NCBI RefSeq assembly: GCF_963518785.1
Contig: NZ_CAUQKJ010000016.1
Span: 1 to 7,919, forward strand
DNA: 7,919 nt
Reading direction: 5' to 3'
From: an uncultured Campylobacter sp.
Lineage (GTDB): Bacteria; Campylobacterota; Campylobacteria; Campylobacterales; Campylobacteraceae
The position numbers were made by a program, and so were the translations under genes. Shown here piece after piece: positions 6,664 to 7,919 of the stretch (its first letter is position 1; each line of letters begins with the position of its first letter). Below the pieces are notes generated by a model that made no database searches, was not told the DNA's origin, and was given only the letters and a program-made list of their open reading frames with translations.

Positions 6664-6834
6664 ATGTTTGATTTTAAAAAAGAGTTTAGACAGCTTTACG
6701 CGCCAAAGCAGGTGCCGCAAATTTTAACCGTCCCGCCTGCAAATTTCGTCTGCGTCCGAGGCGAAGGCTTGTTTAATATGAAGTTAAATTTTATCCGAGC
6801 GCTAGCGACAACAAAAACGGACGAGCAAAGATGA
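6664..6834 (+). pseudogene. Truncated GyrI-like domain protein, 5' remnant fused out to foreign sequence
   Basis: The frame encodes 56 residues from an ATG with a good AAGGA site five bases upstream. Residues 1-35 (MFDFKKEFRQLYAPKQVPQI, then LTVPPANFVCVRGEG) match the very start of GyrI-like small-molecule-binding domain proteins. Those proteins normally continue with DPN and run about 200 residues. Here the similarity stops at VRGEG, and the frame continues as LFNMKLNF...TTKTDEQR before a TGA. The start signals look intact, while the conserved body is absent. The stop overlaps the ATG of the next gene (ATGA), so the tail may be the C-terminus of a different, deleted gene once coupled to it, or simply chance frame. 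The N-terminal match is from memory of the family, without an alignment. A short functional peptide is unlikely. Confidence 0.7.
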
Positions 6835-7541
6835 AACAAAAAGATTTCGTGATAGCGGCGATGATAGAGCTTGGCGGTGCAGCGACTCTATCGCAACTTT
6901 ATTCTGCGACCGACGTTAGTTCGTGGTCGGCGAAAACGCCATTTGCTTCTATACGGCGTATCGTCCAAGAAAATGCAGAGTTTTTTAAGATTCGCCCGGG
7001 TCTTTGGGGCTTAAAGTCGCTTGAGACGCAAATTTTAAAAGAGTTTGAAAGTGGCGCGAATCCGCGAGATAGCTTCACTCACTCCTATTTTCAAGGCCTT
7101 ATCGTAGAGATCGGCAACCTGCGCAAATTTCAAACCTATGTGCCGCCACAGGATAAAAATAAAAGCTTCGTCGCAAGCAAAAAGCTGGACGACCTCACTT
7201 CGCTAAAGGCGATTTACGAATTTGCCTACCCGAGCATACTAAACAAGGCGCGCAGCGTCGATGCGATCTGGTTTAACGAGCGAAATCTACCTTACGCGTT
7301 TTTCGAGGTTGAGCACTCGACGGACTTTAAAAATTCTCTCAATAAATTTTACGAACTTCAGGACTTTAACGCCAAAATGTTTATCGTCGCGGATGAGGGC
7401 AGGTTGAGGCAGTTTCAAAGCGTGATAAGCGCGTCGATATACAAAGATATTGCCGGTAACGTGAAATTTGCGAGCTACGAAAGTATCGCTAAACAATACG
7501 ACTTAGAAAGCGAGAGCACGAAAGTAAAAATGGGGGTTTGA
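6831..7541 (+). CDS. HARE-HTH domain protein with PD-(D/E)XK nuclease-like C-terminus, restriction-operon associated
   Basis: This 236-residue protein has two parts. Residues 1 to about 63 are a HARE-type winged helix, with GGAATLSQLY, then TPFASIRRIVQE and FFKIRPGLWGLKS, which is its signature. This domain is proposed to bind DNA and sense its modification state. Residues about 84-200 fit a restriction-endonuclease-like fold: helix SYFQGLIVEIGN (E93), then SVDAIWF (D144), then AFFEVEHST (E159, E161), then AKMFIVADE. The D...ExE set replaces the usual D...ExK, so catalysis is uncertain. It overlaps the upstream frame by ATGA and the downstream dpnD-like gene by TGATG, so the three are translationally coupled. 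Homologues occur beside restriction-modification genes, but the function is unknown to me. It could be an accessory nuclease, a controller or a modification sensor. Confidence 0.82.
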   Translation: MKQKDFVIAAMIELGGAATLSQLYSATDVSSWSAKTPFASIRRIVQENAEFFKIRPGLWGLKSLETQILKEFESGANPRDSFTHSYFQGLIVEIGNLRKFQTYVPPQDKNKSFVASKKLDDLTSLKAIYEFAYPSILNKARSVDAIWFNERNLPYAFFEVEHSTDFKNSLNKFYELQDFNAKMFIVADEGRLRQFQSVISASIYKDIAGNVKFASYESIAKQYDLESESTKVKMGV

Positions 7542-7732
7542 TGAAAGAATTTGAAGTAGAGATCACCGAAACTTTGGCGAAAAAGGTCGTGATTAAAGCG
7601 AAAAATAAAGAAGAAGCGTGTAAGATCGCGCGGACGGCTTACGAAAATTGCGAGATCGTTTTGAGTGCAGAGAACTTCGTCTGCGCGGACTTTAAAGCGA
7701 CGATCGCGGACGAGCCGAAAACTGAAATTTAG
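7541..7732 (+). CDS. DpnD/PcfM family small protein
   Basis: This 63-residue protein begins MKEFEVEITETLAKKVVIKA, the typical beta-hairpin start of the DpnD/PcfM family. A short helix follows (KEEACKIARTAYENCEIVL), then the closing NFVCADFKATI strand. The frame is open one codon further up (TTG at 7538), but ATG at 7541 is preferred: it matches the family start and overlaps the previous stop as TGATG, with a GGGGG run just upstream. DpnD was first named in the pneumococcal DpnI cassette, and its role is not known. Here it sits between a HARE-nuclease-like gene and a DpnII-type endonuclease, and its TAG stop overlaps the AGGA site of the latter. It is probably a small accessory of the GATC restriction system. 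Confidence 0.85.
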   Translation: MKEFEVEITETLAKKVVIKAKNKEEACKIARTAYENCEIVLSAENFVCADFKATIADEPKTEI

Positions 7733-7739
7733 GAAATTT

Positions 7740-7919
7740 ATGGAACCAAATTTAACGAAATTCGATGACTTTTTACGCTCACTTAGAAAAACAAATGCAA
7801 GCCTTGACTACTTTACCGACTTTGAAAAATGCGGCAAAAATCTAAAAGCCGTTTCTATTAAGCTCCACACGCTTGATTTTTTACTCGGTTCAAAGGATTT
7901 GAAAACAGATATTTTCACT
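7740..7919 (+). CDS. DpnII-family (GATC) type II restriction endonuclease, N-terminal part
   Basis: This open frame of 60 codons runs to the window end with no stop. AGGA (7731-7734) lies five bases before its ATG. The translation has FDDFLRSLRKTNASLDYFTD, then FEKCGKNLKAVSI and KLHTLDFLLGSKDL. This is the N-terminal pattern of DpnII/MboI-type enzymes: 'FxxFLxTLxxTNxxLDYFxxFxKV', then 'LNxLNxLxGSKD'. The family cuts unmethylated GATC before the G. The catalytic region lies beyond the window, so activity cannot be judged. It is the third coupled gene of the operon. GATC sites occur inside the operon itself (for example 7109, 7265, 7561, 7624, 7654, 7702), so host DNA must be protected by a Dam-type methylase, which I do not see here. 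Confidence 0.85.
   Translation, partial: MEPNLTKFDDFLRSLRKTNASLDYFTDFEKCGKNLKAVSIKLHTLDFLLGSKDLKTDIFT

Overview
The window looks like chromosomal DNA of a Campylobacter species or close epsilonproteobacterial relative. The lon-bamD pair, the recurring AAAATTTTA-type words inside and outside genes, and an intermediate base composition with many GC-rich lon codons all point that way. From memory, fliW lies next to bamD-lon in flagellated Campylobacter, and here a pseudopilin operon sits in that place. This would suit an aflagellate oral species such as C. gracilis, but the species call is inference only.

Left part (1-2978, minus strand): a tightly packed four-gene run, read right to left. It holds two FTLIE-type prepilin-like proteins (2978-2223, 2213-1140), a PilX/GspK-like minor pilin without Glu+5 (1140-607), and a long-form hibernation promoting factor (hpf, 591-49). 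The pseudopilins probably form the tip or minor-pilin complex of a type II secretion/competence-like machine. Just past hpf is a perfect octamer tandem repeat that runs off the window edge.

Middle (2979-6397): a divergent promoter region, then bamD (beta-barrel assembly lipoprotein) and lon (AAA+ protease) on the plus strand, in one compact operon. Lon has all catalytic and nucleotide-binding motifs, plus a low-complexity insert of about 48 residues just before its protease active site.

Right part (6398-7919, plus strand): an accessory segment. A 266-bp gene-free stretch leads to the first ~35 codons of a GyrI-like-domain gene that breaks off abruptly. Its reading frame continues into unrelated sequence and ends in an ATGA overlap with a HARE-HTH plus PD-(D/E)XK-like protein. 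Next come a DpnD/PcfM-family small protein (TGATG overlap) and the first 60 codons of a DpnII-family GATC restriction endonuclease, cut by the window end. This is most of a GATC restriction-modification operon. No methyltransferase is visible in the window, and the truncated GyrI-like frame marks a recombination or deletion joint at the operon's left edge. The HARE-nuclease/DpnD/DpnII trio is the most interesting part of the window.
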